Assembly (NCBI RefSeq): GCF_003336665.1
Contig: NZ_QPIJ01000004.1
Location: 1 to 64,000, forward strand
Source: Vreelandella rituensis
GTDB taxonomy: Bacteria; Pseudomonadota; Gammaproteobacteria; Pseudomonadales; Halomonadaceae
Reading direction: 5' to 3'
Length of the DNA stretch: 64,000 nucleotides
In this document: positions 56,798 through 64,000 of the stretch, piece by piece
Numbering within the stretch: position 1 is the stretch's first letter
Layout: every line of letters starts with the position of its first letter
Program-made: the position numbers and the translations under genes
The notes under the pieces: generated by a model
Databases searched by the model: none
The model's input: only the letters and a program-made list of their open reading frames with translations
What the model was told of the DNA's origin: nothing

Positions 56798-57613
56798 ATG
56801 TCTCAAGTGCCGGTTCATCGCGCCCGTAAGCGCTTCGGTCAAAATTTCTTGCGCGACCCGGGCATTATCTCGCGGATCGTGCGTTCGGTCGCCCCGCGTG
56901 CCTCCGACCGGCTGGTGGAAATCGGCCCCGGCCAGGGCGCGCTGACTGAACCTTTACTCGACGCCGCCGGGCATCTGGAAGTCATCGAGCTGGACCGTGA
57001 CCTGATTCCCGGCCTGCGGGTGCAATTCTTCAACTATCCTGATTTCGTGATTCACGAGGGCGACGCGCTCAAGTTCGATTTCGCTGCCCTGAGAGGCGAG
57101 GGGCCGGCGCTGCGCGTGGTGGGTAACCTGCCCTACAATATTTCCACGCCCTTGATCGTGCATCTGCTCTCCATGGGGGATGCCATTGGCGACATGCATT
57201 TCATGTTGCAAAAGGAAGTGGTCGAGCGTCTGGCGGCACAGCCGGGCGGCCCGGATTGGGGACGGCTTTCGGTGATGGCACAATATCACTGCCGGGTCGA
57301 TCAGTTGTTTGTGGTGCCGCCGGAGGCGTTCGTGCCACGCCCCAAGGTAGACTCGGCGATCGTTCGCTTGACCCCGCATGCGCAATTGCCGCATATCGCT
57401 CAAGACACCCAGGTGTTGTTCGATATGGTGCGCACGGCCTTTGGTCAACGGCGCAAGACATTGCGCAACAACCTCAAAGGGCTGATTCCCGCCGAGCAAC
57501 TGGAGGGCTTGGGGATCGACCCTGGTCGCCGGCCGCAAACCTTGACCGTGGAAGAGTACGTGCGGATTGCCAACCATCTGGCGGCAAATAATGCCGCAAG
57601 TCACGAGGAGTGA
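56798..57613 (+). CDS. rsmA: 16S rRNA dimethyladenosine transferase RsmA (KsgA)
   Basis: A 271-residue SAM-dependent enzyme that dimethylates A1518 and A1519 of 16S rRNA in late 30S assembly. It has KRFGQNFLRDPGIIS, the SAM site VEIGPGQGALTEPLL and the catalytic NLPYNISTPLI. The C-terminal helical part ends at EEYVRIANH. I use the ATG at 56798 (CCAAGGA upstream); a longer frame from 56729 runs through the GTCAGT repeats and lacks family resemblance. Confidence 0.95.
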   Translation: MSQVPVHRARKRFGQNFLRDPGIISRIVRSVAPRASDRLVEIGPGQGALTEPLLDAAGHLEVIELDRDLIPGLRVQFFNYPDFVIHEGDALKFDFAALRGEGPALRVVGNLPYNISTPLIVHLLSMGDAIGDMHFMLQKEVVERLAAQPGGPDWGRLSVMAQYHCRVDQLFVVPPEAFVPRPKVDSAIVRLTPHAQLPHIAQDTQVLFDMVRTAFGQRRKTLRNNLKGLIPAEQLEGLGIDPGRRPQTLTVEEYVRIANHLAANNAASHEE

Positions 57614-57615
57614 GT

Positions 57616-57987
57616 GTGTCGGATATCGGCGTCACTATCGAACCCTATTACCGCAGTGAAGAATCCAGCGAATCCGAGTCACGCTATGTCTTCGGTTACA
57701 CCGTGACCATTCACAATACCAGCGCTCATAGCGTACAGCTCATGGCGCGTTACTGGAAAATCACCCAGGGCAATGGCGAGAATCAGGAAGTCCGCGGCAA
57801 GGGGGTGGTCGGCCAGCAACCCTTGATCGGCCCCGGTCAGCGCTTTCGCTATACCAGCCGCGCGATTTTGCAAAGCCCCGTGGGCGTGATGGAGGGGGCT
57901 TATACGTGTTTCGATGTCTCCACCCAGCAATCCTTCGATGTACCCATCGCACCCTTTCGGCTGGCAGGGTTGAATCAAATTCATTGA
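57616..57987 (+). CDS. apaG: ApaG protein
   Basis: A 123-residue single-domain beta-sandwich protein (ESRYVFGYTVTIHNTSAHSV; RYWKITQGNGENQEVRGKGV; PVGVMEGAYTCFD). ApaG has been linked to cobalt/magnesium phenotypes and possibly nucleotide binding; its mechanism is not settled. The GTG at 57616 sits six bases after AGGAG, better than the GTG at 57610 that touches the ribosome site. It follows rsmA by two bases. Confidence 0.93.
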   Translation: MSDIGVTIEPYYRSEESSESESRYVFGYTVTIHNTSAHSVQLMARYWKITQGNGENQEVRGKGVVGQQPLIGPGQRFRYTSRAILQSPVGVMEGAYTCFDVSTQQSFDVPIAPFRLAGLNQIH

Positions 57988-58039
57988 ACGCGACCAGGCA
58001 CCAGGAAGGCCCTGGTTAACGTGACCCAAAAGGCTGAGC

Positions 58040-58861
58040 ATGACCACGTATGCGATAGGTGATTTACAAGGCTGCCATGCGGAACTGGTGGCGCTTCTCG
58101 AGGCGATTGATTTCAATCCGGCTCATGACCGGTTATGGCTGGCGGGAGACCTAGTCAACCGTGGCCCCGGTTCGCTCGAATGCTTGCGCGAGGTCAAGGC
58201 ATTGGGCGCTGCCGCTTGCTCGGTGCTGGGCAATCATGACCTTCACCTTCTGGCGGTTGCGCGGGGCGGTGGCAAGCTGAAAAAAAACGATACCCTGCTG
58301 CCTATTCTCGAGGCGCCGGATCGAGAAGCGCTTCTCGACTGGTTGCAGGCATTGCCCTTGAGCGTAAGGCATGGCGATACCCTGATGACTCATGCAGGCT
58401 TGTTGCCCCAGTGGACGCTTGATCAGGCTGAAGCGCTGGGGGCCGAAGTAAACGCTGCCCTGACCGGTGAGCGTGCCGGCGCCTTCCTGGAGCAGATGTA
58501 CGGTAATCAGCCGCGTCGCTGGCGCCCTGAGCTTGAAGGCATCGAGCGCCTGCGCATGATCACCAATGCCTTGACCCGCATGCGTTTCATCGACGCCGAA
58601 GGACGCTTGGATTTCGAGGCCAAGGAAGGGCTAGACAGCGCCCCGAAAGGGTTCGCCCCCTGGTTTCAATTTGCCCGGCAGGATGATCCTTATCTGATTT
58701 TCGGGCATTGGGCGGCGCTGCAAGGACGGCTGCCCAAGGCCAAGGTGCGCGCCGAGGCTCTGGATACCGGCTGCGTATGGGGAGGCAGCTTGACCGCGCT
58801 TGATCTGGAAACCGGCAAGCGGATCAGCGTGCCCAGCCAGCAGACAAGGGAAAAATCATGA
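58040..58861 (+). CDS. apaH: Bis(5'-nucleosyl)-tetraphosphatase ApaH
   Basis: A 273-residue metallophosphatase that cleaves Ap4A symmetrically to two ADP and also removes Np4 caps from RNA in related bacteria. It shows the phosphatase motifs YAIGDLQGCHAEL, WLAGDLVNRGPGSLE, VLGNHDLHLLA and a later THAGLLPQW. It lies 52 bases after apaG and overlaps cca by four bases. Confidence 0.95.
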   Translation: MTTYAIGDLQGCHAELVALLEAIDFNPAHDRLWLAGDLVNRGPGSLECLREVKALGAAACSVLGNHDLHLLAVARGGGKLKKNDTLLPILEAPDREALLDWLQALPLSVRHGDTLMTHAGLLPQWTLDQAEALGAEVNAALTGERAGAFLEQMYGNQPRRWRPELEGIERLRMITNALTRMRFIDAEGRLDFEAKEGLDSAPKGFAPWFQFARQDDPYLIFGHWAALQGRLPKAKVRAEALDTGCVWGGSLTALDLETGKRISVPSQQTREKS

Positions 58862-60015
58862 CGTCGTCTGCGCAACGCGATCGGCGGCTTGCGGGCCTAG
58901 AGGTCTATCGTGTCGGCGGTGCGGTACGTGATGATCGCCTGGGATGGCCGGTCTACGACAATGACTGGGTGGTGGTGGGTGCCACGCCGGAAATGTTACG
59001 CAAACGCGGTTTCAAACCGGTAGGGCGGGATTTTCCGGTATTCCTGCACCCGGAGACCCATGAAGAGTACGCACTGGCACGTACCGAGCGTAAGTCCGGC
59101 CATGGCTATGTGGGCTTCAGCGTCCATGCAAGCCCTGATGTGAGCCTGGAAGACGACCTGGCGCGGCGCGACTTGACCATCAATGCCATGGCGGAGACCC
59201 CCGAGGGCGAGCTGGTCGACCCTTACGGGGGGCTGGCGGACCTAAAGGCACGGGTGCTGCGCCATGTGTCGCAGGCTTTCGTGGAGGACCCCTTGCGGGT
59301 ATTGCGCACGGCGCGGTTTCTGGCCCGTTACGCAGGGCTGGGGTTCGTCATTGCTGAGGAGACGCAGGCATTGATGATGGAGCTTTCGCGTAGCGGTGAG
59401 CTTGAACATCTGGCCGCCGAGCGGGTCTGGGTCGAAACCGAAAAAGCCTTGGGCGAACCCCAGCCCGAGGCTTACTTTCATGCGCTTTCGGCCTGTGACG
59501 CCCTTTCCGTGCTGATGCCGGAGCTTGTCACGGCTGGGCAGGCTTCGCTTGAGACGGCGCTGGCGCGGCTGCATGAAATCCCCCTGTCCGGTTCGCCGAG
59601 CGTGGCGCATTGGCGTTATGCAAGGCTAGTAGAACATTTGACACCCGAGGCTCGCCAATCCCTTGCCGAGCGCTTGCGCTTGCCCAAGGTGGTCGCCCAG
59701 CTAGCTCGGCATAGTGCCGCAAGCCGCCGGCTACTGGAGCATGGGCGTCAGGGGGAGGTGATGGTGGAAACGGTGATGGTGTGGCTGAATACCCTGGATG
59801 GTTGGCGCAAGCCCCAGCAGCTCGAGGATCAGTTGGCATTTATCGAGTGTCAGAAACCGCACCTGGCAAAGCGTTTGCGACAGGCTTGGCAGGCTGCCCG
59901 TGGCGTAGAACCACGCGACTTGGTCGCTGCCGGTTACAAGGGGGGAGAGTTGGGCGAGGCCTTGAAACGAAAGCGACGTGATGCGGTAGCGCAGGCGCTA
60001 TCGAGCGTTGCTTAG
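58858..60015 (+). CDS. cca: CCA tRNA nucleotidyltransferase
   Basis: A 385-residue class II nucleotidyltransferase that builds or repairs the 3' CCA end of tRNA. The head domain shows YRVGGAVRDDRLGWPVYDND, with the two metal aspartates in DND, then VVVGATPEM and ARRDLTINAMAE. The C-terminal half lacks the HD phosphohydrolase motif found in E. coli Cca, so phosphatase activity is not expected. The ATGA overlap couples it to apaH. Its 3' end overlaps the convergent folK by 18 bases. Confidence 0.93.
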   Translation: MTSSAQRDRRLAGLEVYRVGGAVRDDRLGWPVYDNDWVVVGATPEMLRKRGFKPVGRDFPVFLHPETHEEYALARTERKSGHGYVGFSVHASPDVSLEDDLARRDLTINAMAETPEGELVDPYGGLADLKARVLRHVSQAFVEDPLRVLRTARFLARYAGLGFVIAEETQALMMELSRSGELEHLAAERVWVETEKALGEPQPEAYFHALSACDALSVLMPELVTAGQASLETALARLHEIPLSGSPSVAHWRYARLVEHLTPEARQSLAERLRLPKVVAQLARHSAASRRLLEHGRQGEVMVETVMVWLNTLDGWRKPQQLEDQLAFIECQKPHLAKRLRQAWQAARGVEPRDLVAAGYKGGELGEALKRKRRDAVAQALSSVA

Positions 60016-60570
60016 CCGGGCGGCGCTTAGGTGAACGGGGCTAAGTCGGGCATCAGTGTGGCGCGAAATCCACTTGCCTTGCCAACGAAAGTCCACTGGC
60101 CATAGGCGCTGACTGCCCATTGTGAAAGCTTGCCATAGCGTTGCGTAAGCAATTCCGCTTTGTGGATGGCAGGCATCAGGCATCAACTCGGCGAGCGGCT
60201 GCAGCACAAAGGCGTTCTGGGTGATTTCGCCACGCGGCAGTGTCACGTCGTCGATGAGGCCGCATAGTTCGCCTACGGTAAGCAGGTCGATGTCCAGAGC
60301 GCGCGGGCTGTATTTGGGCGTGTCCGGACGGCGCCCATGCTGAGCTTCCAGATGCTTGGCCCAGGCCTGAAGTTCGCCGGGGGTGGCGTTGCTGTAAAAC
60401 GCTACCACCAGATTGTAGAAGTTGCGGCTATCGACAAATCCCACCGGTTCGCTTTCAAACACCCGAGATATGGCAAGGTCGCCGAAATGTGCCTGAAGGG
60501 CGTCGAGACACAGGCGGATATGCCGCTCAGGCTCGATATTGCTGCCTAGACTGACCGTCACTTGCCTCAT
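59998..60570 (-). CDS. folK: Hydroxymethyldihydropterin pyrophosphokinase FolK
   Basis: A 190-residue enzyme of folate synthesis. It begins VTVSLGSNIEPERHI and holds the HPPK signature PKYSPRALDIDLLTVGE; EPVGFVDSRNFYN is also present. The C-terminal 40 residues (about 145 onward) are unusual and overlap the cca end, so the tail is probably less constrained. It starts one base inside the folB stop (TGATG), giving a folB-folK pair. Confidence 0.92.
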   Translation of the reverse strand: MRQVTVSLGSNIEPERHIRLCLDALQAHFGDLAISRVFESEPVGFVDSRNFYNLVVAFYSNATPGELQAWAKHLEAQHGRRPDTPKYSPRALDIDLLTVGELCGLIDDVTLPRGEITQNAFVLQPLAELMPDACHPQSGIAYATLWQAFTMGSQRLWPVDFRWQGKWISRHTDARLSPVHLSAARLSNAR

Positions 60571-60947
60571 CAGCTTGGCTCCTGCTCGCGAGAAGGACGT
60601 ACGCCACGGGTAATCATGATGCCGACACTTTTCGCTCTGGCCACCGCGCCGGGTTTGCGTACCGTCAGGCGTAACCAGGCAATGGAAAATTCATTGCGCA
60701 AGCATTCAGCCAGACGTTCGGCGAAGGTTTCCACCAGCGCGAATTGATGCGCGTCGGCAAACGCCTGGATTCGCTGACAGATGGCGGCATAATCTAGGGT
60801 AAGACGCAGATCATCGGTGGCGGCCGCCGAGCGAATGTCGGTAGCCAGTTCAAGGTCGAGTTGCAGCGCCTGAGTGATCGTACGTTCCCAGCCATAGACG
60901 CCGATGATAGTGTCGACATCCAACGCTTCGATCAAGATGCGATCCAT
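60570..60947 (-). CDS. folB: Dihydroneopterin aldolase FolB
   Basis: A 125-residue enzyme of folate synthesis that cleaves dihydroneopterin. It begins MDRILIEALDVDTIIGVYGWER and contains LDYAAICQRIQAF, FALVETFAERLAE and a C-terminal VRKPGAVARAKSVGI. It is divergent from plsY with 87 bases between, the same layout as in many gammaproteobacteria where tsaD, plsY and folB lie together. Confidence 0.94.
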   Translation of the reverse strand: MDRILIEALDVDTIIGVYGWERTITQALQLDLELATDIRSAAATDDLRLTLDYAAICQRIQAFADAHQFALVETFAERLAECLRNEFSIAWLRLTVRKPGAVARAKSVGIMITRGVRPSREQEPS

Positions 60948-61034
60948 GAGTCTTCCCCTTTCAATCAGCCGGCGATTGTACGTGAGGACGTCGTCGAGCG
61001 ACAGACGAACCAGGCAGAAAGCGAGCGGATAGTC

Positions 61035-61607
61035 ATGATATGGATACTGGTGGGCTATTTATGCGGAAGTTGGTTGGCGGCGCTGAGCGTTTGTCGTTGG
61101 GGCGGCGTTGCAGACCCGCGACAATGCGGATCTTTCAACCCTGGCGCCTCCAACGTCCTGCGTATGCACGGGTCGCGCTTGGCGCTGATGACCGTAATAT
61201 TGGATGCCCTAAAAGGCATGCCGGTAGCGGGGCTGGTCAAATGGCTCGGCATGCCGATATGGTTGCAAGGTGCGGTGGGGCTTGCCGTATTGCTGGGACA
61301 CAGTTATCCACTATGGCATGGTTTTCGCGGCGGCAAGGCAGTGGCAAGCGCCCTGGGTGTGCTGCTGGTATTGGTTCCCGAAGTGGCGCTATTGGGAGTG
61401 CTGAGCTGGGCGCTGTTGGCCTGGTGGCTGAAAAACCCCGGCCGGGCATCGATTGTCAGTGCGCTGCTCACGCCATTATTGAGCCTATGGCTTACGCCTG
61501 AGTATACCGGGGTAGTAGCCGTGTTCAGTGTTCTGGTGCTGGCGCGCCATTGGCATAATCTGCGTCGTTTACGCCGGGATGTCGCTGCTCGCCTCAAAGG
61601 GCCTTAG
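61035..61607 (+). CDS. plsY: Acyl-phosphate:glycerol-3-phosphate acyltransferase PlsY
   Basis: A 190-residue inner-membrane enzyme with about five membrane segments that makes lysophosphatidic acid from acyl phosphate. The three family motifs are visible: [30 protein letters not shown] and the C-terminal [11 protein letters not shown]. The ATG at 61035 fits the family start; the longer frame from 60861 is antisense to folB. Its last 14 bases overlap the convergent tsaD. Confidence 0.92.
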   Translation: MIWILVGYLCGSWLAALSVCRWGGVADPRQCGSFNPGASNVLRMHGSRLALMTVILDALKGMPVAGLVKWLGMPIWLQGAVGLAVLLGHSYPLWHGFRGGKAVASALGVLLVLVPEVALLGVLSWALLAWWLKNPGRASIVSALLTPLLSLWLTPEYTGVVAVFSVLVLARHWHNLRRLRRDVAARLKGP

Positions 61608-62646
61608 ACGGGACGGTCAATGTTTCCAGCGGCCAGCGGGGTATGGCCAGCATGGTGCCGGCATCTCGTTCGCCGGCCAGCAGGCGCTGGGCGCCTACAT
61701 AGGCAATCATAGCGCCGTTATCGGTACAGAAACGCCCGCGAGGATAGAACGCCCGGGCGTTACGCTTGGCAGTTTCCTGCGCGAGCCGTTCGCGCAAGCG
61801 CTGGTTGGCACTCACGCCTCCTGCCACCACCAGCCGTTTCAGGCCGGTCTGATCCAGGGCACGACGACATTTGATCACTAGGGTATCCGCCACGGCTTCT
61901 TCAAAGGCGCGGGCGATATCGGCCCGGGCCTGCTGGTCCAGTTCGCCATCGGCTTCCAGGCGGCGAATCGCCGTCAGTGTATGCGTCTTGAGACCCGAAA
62001 AGCTGAAATCCAGCCCCGGCCGGTCGGTCATGGGGCGCGGAAAACGAAAGCGCTTGGGGTCACCCTGTTCGGCCAGGCGTGCCACCTGAGGCCCCCCGGG
62101 GTAAGCCAGCCCCAGCATCTTGGCAGCCTTGTCGAAGGCTTCGCCTGCGGCGTCGTCGACCGATTCACCGAGCAATTGATAGCGCCCCAGCCCTTGGACT
62201 TCCACCAACTGGGTATGTCCGCCGGAGACAAGTAGCGCTACGAATGGGAAAGCCGGTGGCTCGTCTTCCAGCATGGGCGCGAGCAGGTGGCCTTCCATGT
62301 GATGGACCCCGAGAACGGGAATGCCCAGGGCGCGAGCCATGCCGTGCGCGGTGCTGGCACCTACCATCAGAGCGCCGACAAGGCCGGGTCCTGCGGTATA
62401 GGCAATTCCGTCAAGCTCCTGGCGGCTGAGCCCGGCCTCATCGAGGACCTGGGTAATCAACGGCAAGAGTTTGCGGGTATGGTCGCGGGAGGCCAGCTCA
62501 GGCACTACGCCGCCATATTCGGCGTGCATGGCGACCTGGCTGTAGAGCGCATCGCCCAGCAGGCCGCCCTGGTTATCGTTGACGCTGGTATCGTAGAGCG
62601 CGACGCCGGTTTCGTCGCAGGACGTTTCAATGCCCAGTACGCGCAT
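61594..62646 (-). CDS. tsaD: tRNA threonylcarbamoyladenosine transferase TsaD
   Basis: A 350-residue ASKHA-fold protein that, with TsaB and TsaE, places the threonylcarbamoyl group on A37 of ANN-decoding tRNAs. It begins [19 protein letters not shown], with the metal motif [12 protein letters not shown] and [16 protein letters not shown]. The start at 62646 fits the family; the open frame to 62691 adds unrelated residues. It is divergent from rpsU, a common arrangement. Confidence 0.95.
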   Translation of the reverse strand: MRVLGIETSCDETGVALYDTSVNDNQGGLLGDALYSQVAMHAEYGGVVPELASRDHTRKLLPLITQVLDEAGLSRQELDGIAYTAGPGLVGALMVGASTAHGMARALGIPVLGVHHMEGHLLAPMLEDEPPAFPFVALLVSGGHTQLVEVQGLGRYQLLGESVDDAAGEAFDKAAKMLGLAYPGGPQVARLAEQGDPKRFRFPRPMTDRPGLDFSFSGLKTHTLTAIRRLEADGELDQQARADIARAFEEAVADTLVIKCRRALDQTGLKRLVVAGGVSANQRLRERLAQETAKRNARAFYPRGRFCTDNGAMIAYVGAQRLLAGERDAGTMLAIPRWPLETLTVPSKAL

Positions 62647-62887
62647 GCCTTGATTCTCGACTGCAGAGGTAAAGAGGCCGAAGTCTAGCATTATCGACAG
62701 GCTGCAGGGACAGGCGCAGCGTTATTCCATGAAACCAGAAGTCGGCACATTGTTTGCAATGCAGGGCATGCAGGACTAGACTATTGTGCGCTGTAAACCT
62801 GGGTCGTGCATTGTGTGCTCTAAGCTTATATAGATGCAATGTGCGTGCTATCCGAACTCAAGACTCCTTAAGGTAGGTGAGTGCTTA
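62647..62887 (+). promoter_or_regulatory. tsaD-rpsU divergent gap
   Basis: No gene is seen. The gap must carry promoters for tsaD and for the rpsU-dnaG operon. AT-rich TATATA (62827-62832) is a possible -10 for rpsU, but no good -35 lies at the proper distance. The rpsU ribosome site is AAGGTAGG-like at 62870-62880. Confidence 0.3.
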
Positions 62888-63103
62888 ATGCCTTCTGTTA
62901 AAGTACGTGATAACGAGCCGTTTGACGTCGCGCTGCGTCGCTTCAAGCGTTCTTGCGAAAAAGCTGGTGTTCTGTCTGAAGTGCGTCGTCGTGAAAACTA
63001 CGAAAAGCCGACAGCGGAACGTAAGCGTAAGGCGGCAGCTGCCGTCAAGCGTCATGCCAAGAAGCTTCAGCGTGAGCGCAAGCGCTTCGAACGGCTCTAT
63101 TGA
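62888..63103 (+). CDS. rpsU: 30S ribosomal protein S21
   Basis: A 71-residue ribosomal protein, exactly the usual length. Its sequence starts [20 protein letters not shown] and ends with a very basic helix ([18 protein letters not shown]). S21 helps base pairing of the messenger with 16S rRNA at initiation. It opens the macromolecular synthesis operon rpsU-dnaG-rpoD. A terminator-like hairpin separates it from dnaG, which allows far more S21 than primase to be made. Confidence 0.97.
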   Translation: MPSVKVRDNEPFDVALRRFKRSCEKAGVLSEVRRRENYEKPTAERKRKAAAAVKRHAKKLQRERKRFERLY

Positions 63104-63155
63104 TCCGTACGGGGATAGCTGAGTCGTTTTGATCGGTTGTCTCAAGAGGGATGCC

Positions 63156-63188
63156 AAGCGGCTGCCATACGGTGGCCGTTTGTTTTTC
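63156..63188 (+). terminator. Terminator/attenuator between rpsU and dnaG
   Basis: AAGCGGCTGCC pairs with GGTGGCCGTTT (11 pairs including three G-T) around an ATAC loop and runs into TGTTTTT. The place matches the partial terminator known between rpsU and dnaG in E. coli, which reduces dnaG transcription. Confidence 0.8.
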
Positions 63189-63241
63189 GTTTTGTTAGAT
63201 CTTCTTGCCGTGCCGCTCAGGTGCGGTGGGAATGAAACAAC

Positions 63242-63255
63242 GCCTCAGGCGAGGC
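63242..63255 (+). promoter_or_regulatory. Small hairpin masking the dnaG ribosome site
   Basis: GCCTC-AGGC-GAGGC forms a five-pair stem whose right arm is the only GAGG-like ribosome site before the dnaG ATG at 63268. It may hold primase translation low. The short stem makes this a weak call. Confidence 0.35.
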
Positions 63256-63267
63256 CACTGGCAACCT

Positions 63268-64000
63268 ATGGCGGGTCAGATTCCTCAACGTTTCATTGAT
63301 GACTTGCTCGGCCGCGTCGATGTGGTTGAAGTTGTCGGTGAACGTGTGTCGCTGAAAAAGGCGGGTCGTAATTACTCGGGTCTGTGTCCGTTTCATCAAG
63401 AAAAGACACCCTCGTTCACCGTCAGTGCCGACAAGCAGTTCTATCATTGCTTTGGCTGCGGTGCTCACGGTAACGCCCTGCGTTTCTTGATGGAATACGA
63501 CAAGTTGCTGTTTCCCGACGCAGTGGAGCACTTGGCGGGACGCCTGGGGCTTGAGGTGCCGCGGGAAGGCGCCGACGACCCCCATGCCAAAGGGCGTGAA
63601 AAAAAGCGCCGGGAGGGCGTCAATCTACTTGAGCTTGCCGCAAGCTTTTATCGCGAGCGGCTGGCCATGCAAGAAGGCGCGGCGGCGCGCGATTACCTCA
63701 ATCGTCGCAAATTGTCGCAGGAAGTGGTCAAAACCTATGGGATTGGCTACGCTCCTTCCGGGTGGGAAGGGCTCAAGCGACATTTGAGTGAGCGCGGTAT
63801 CGCTGAGCCGGTTCAGGTGGAGTACGGGCTACTGATCCAACATGAAGACAGTGGACGTACCTACGACCGATTTCGTGACCGAATCATTTTCCCTATCCGT
63901 GATGTTCGCGGCCGTACCATCGCTTTTGGTGGTCGGGTCATGGGAGCCGCTCAGCCAAAATACCTGAACTCTCCGGAAACGCCGGTATTTCACAAAGGCC
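63268..64000 (+). CDS. dnaG: DNA primase DnaG (5' part, cut by window end)
   Basis: The first 244 residues of DNA primase, open to the window edge. The zinc-binding domain has Cys40 and His43 (LCPFHQEKTPSF) and Cys61 and Cys64 (HCFGCGAHGN), at the same places as in E. coli. The RNA-polymerase-like core begins near YGIGYAPSGWEGLK, with RIIFPIRDVRGRTIAFGGRV and KYLNSPETPVFHKG just before the cut. It makes RNA primers for replication. The ATG at 63268 gives the normal family start. Confidence 0.95.
   Translation, partial: MAGQIPQRFIDDLLGRVDVVEVVGERVSLKKAGRNYSGLCPFHQEKTPSFTVSADKQFYHCFGCGAHGNALRFLMEYDKLLFPDAVEHLAGRLGLEVPREGADDPHAKGREKKRREGVNLLELAASFYRERLAMQEGAAARDYLNRRKLSQEVVKTYGIGYAPSGWEGLKRHLSERGIAEPVQVEYGLLIQHEDSGRTYDRFRDRIIFPIRDVRGRTIAFGGRVMGAAQPKYLNSPETPVFHKG

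Overview
The window looks like chromosomal DNA of a halophilic gammaproteobacterium, most likely a member of the Halomonadaceae (Halomonas or a close relative). The reasons are the Pseudomonas-like gene orders (murU-amgK / lptD-surA-pdxA-rsmA-apaG-apaH, and truD-surE-pcm-nlpD-rpoS), the moderately high GC content, and an osmolyte-oriented trehalose and alpha-glucan operon. I saw no tRNA or rRNA gene, no CRISPR array, no insertion sequence and no prophage. The window is almost wholly coding and ends inside dnaG.

Layout. 0.1-1.5 kb: a TetR-type regulator and a carboxymuconolactone-decarboxylase/AhpD-like protein, each preceded by a similar dyad. 1.5-20.7 kb: one minus-strand run of nine genes read as glgA, treZ, malQ, treY, a DUF2934 protein with a histone-H1-like tail, glgX, glgE, treS-mak fusion and glgB. 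20.7-21.6 kb: an AT-rich gap with hairpins, short tandem repeats and the decayed 3' end of an isocitrate/isopropylmalate-dehydrogenase-family gene. 21.6-24.8 kb: nfeD, slipin and an EamA transporter. 24.8-30 kb: a sulP transporter with a long structured leader, then two paralogous tandem-domain universal stress proteins around a cyclopropane fatty acid synthase. 30-37.9 kb: a tightly packed minus-strand operon of aldehyde dehydrogenase, hybrid histidine kinase, REC-GGDEF-EAL regulator, HexR and an MFS transporter, with an 11-copy 14-bp degenerate tandem array at its head.

38-48.8 kb is the housekeeping string femAB-like, ftsB, ispD, ispF, truD, surE, pcm, DUF368, nlpD, rpoS, alr, lpxL. 48.9-52 kb (minus) holds speD, an OsmC-type protein, murU and amgK. 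52-60 kb (plus) holds lptD, surA, pdxA, rsmA, apaG, apaH and cca. 60-62.6 kb holds folB and folK, plsY and tsaD. The window closes with rpsU and the start of dnaG, the macromolecular synthesis operon.

How the genes work together. In the large operon, TreS-Mak and GlgE turn trehalose into maltose, maltose 1-phosphate and then linear alpha-glucan. GlgA can also elongate glucan, GlgB branches it, GlgX and MalQ trim and redistribute chains, and TreY-TreZ release trehalose from chain ends. The result is a closed trehalose-glucan cycle suited to osmotic and desiccation stress. No glgC or glgP lies in the window. The most novel-looking items are the DUF2934/H1-like-tail protein inside this operon, the signalling operon joining c-di-GMP turnover to HexR, and a recurring class of 12-17-bp intergenic tandem duplications.
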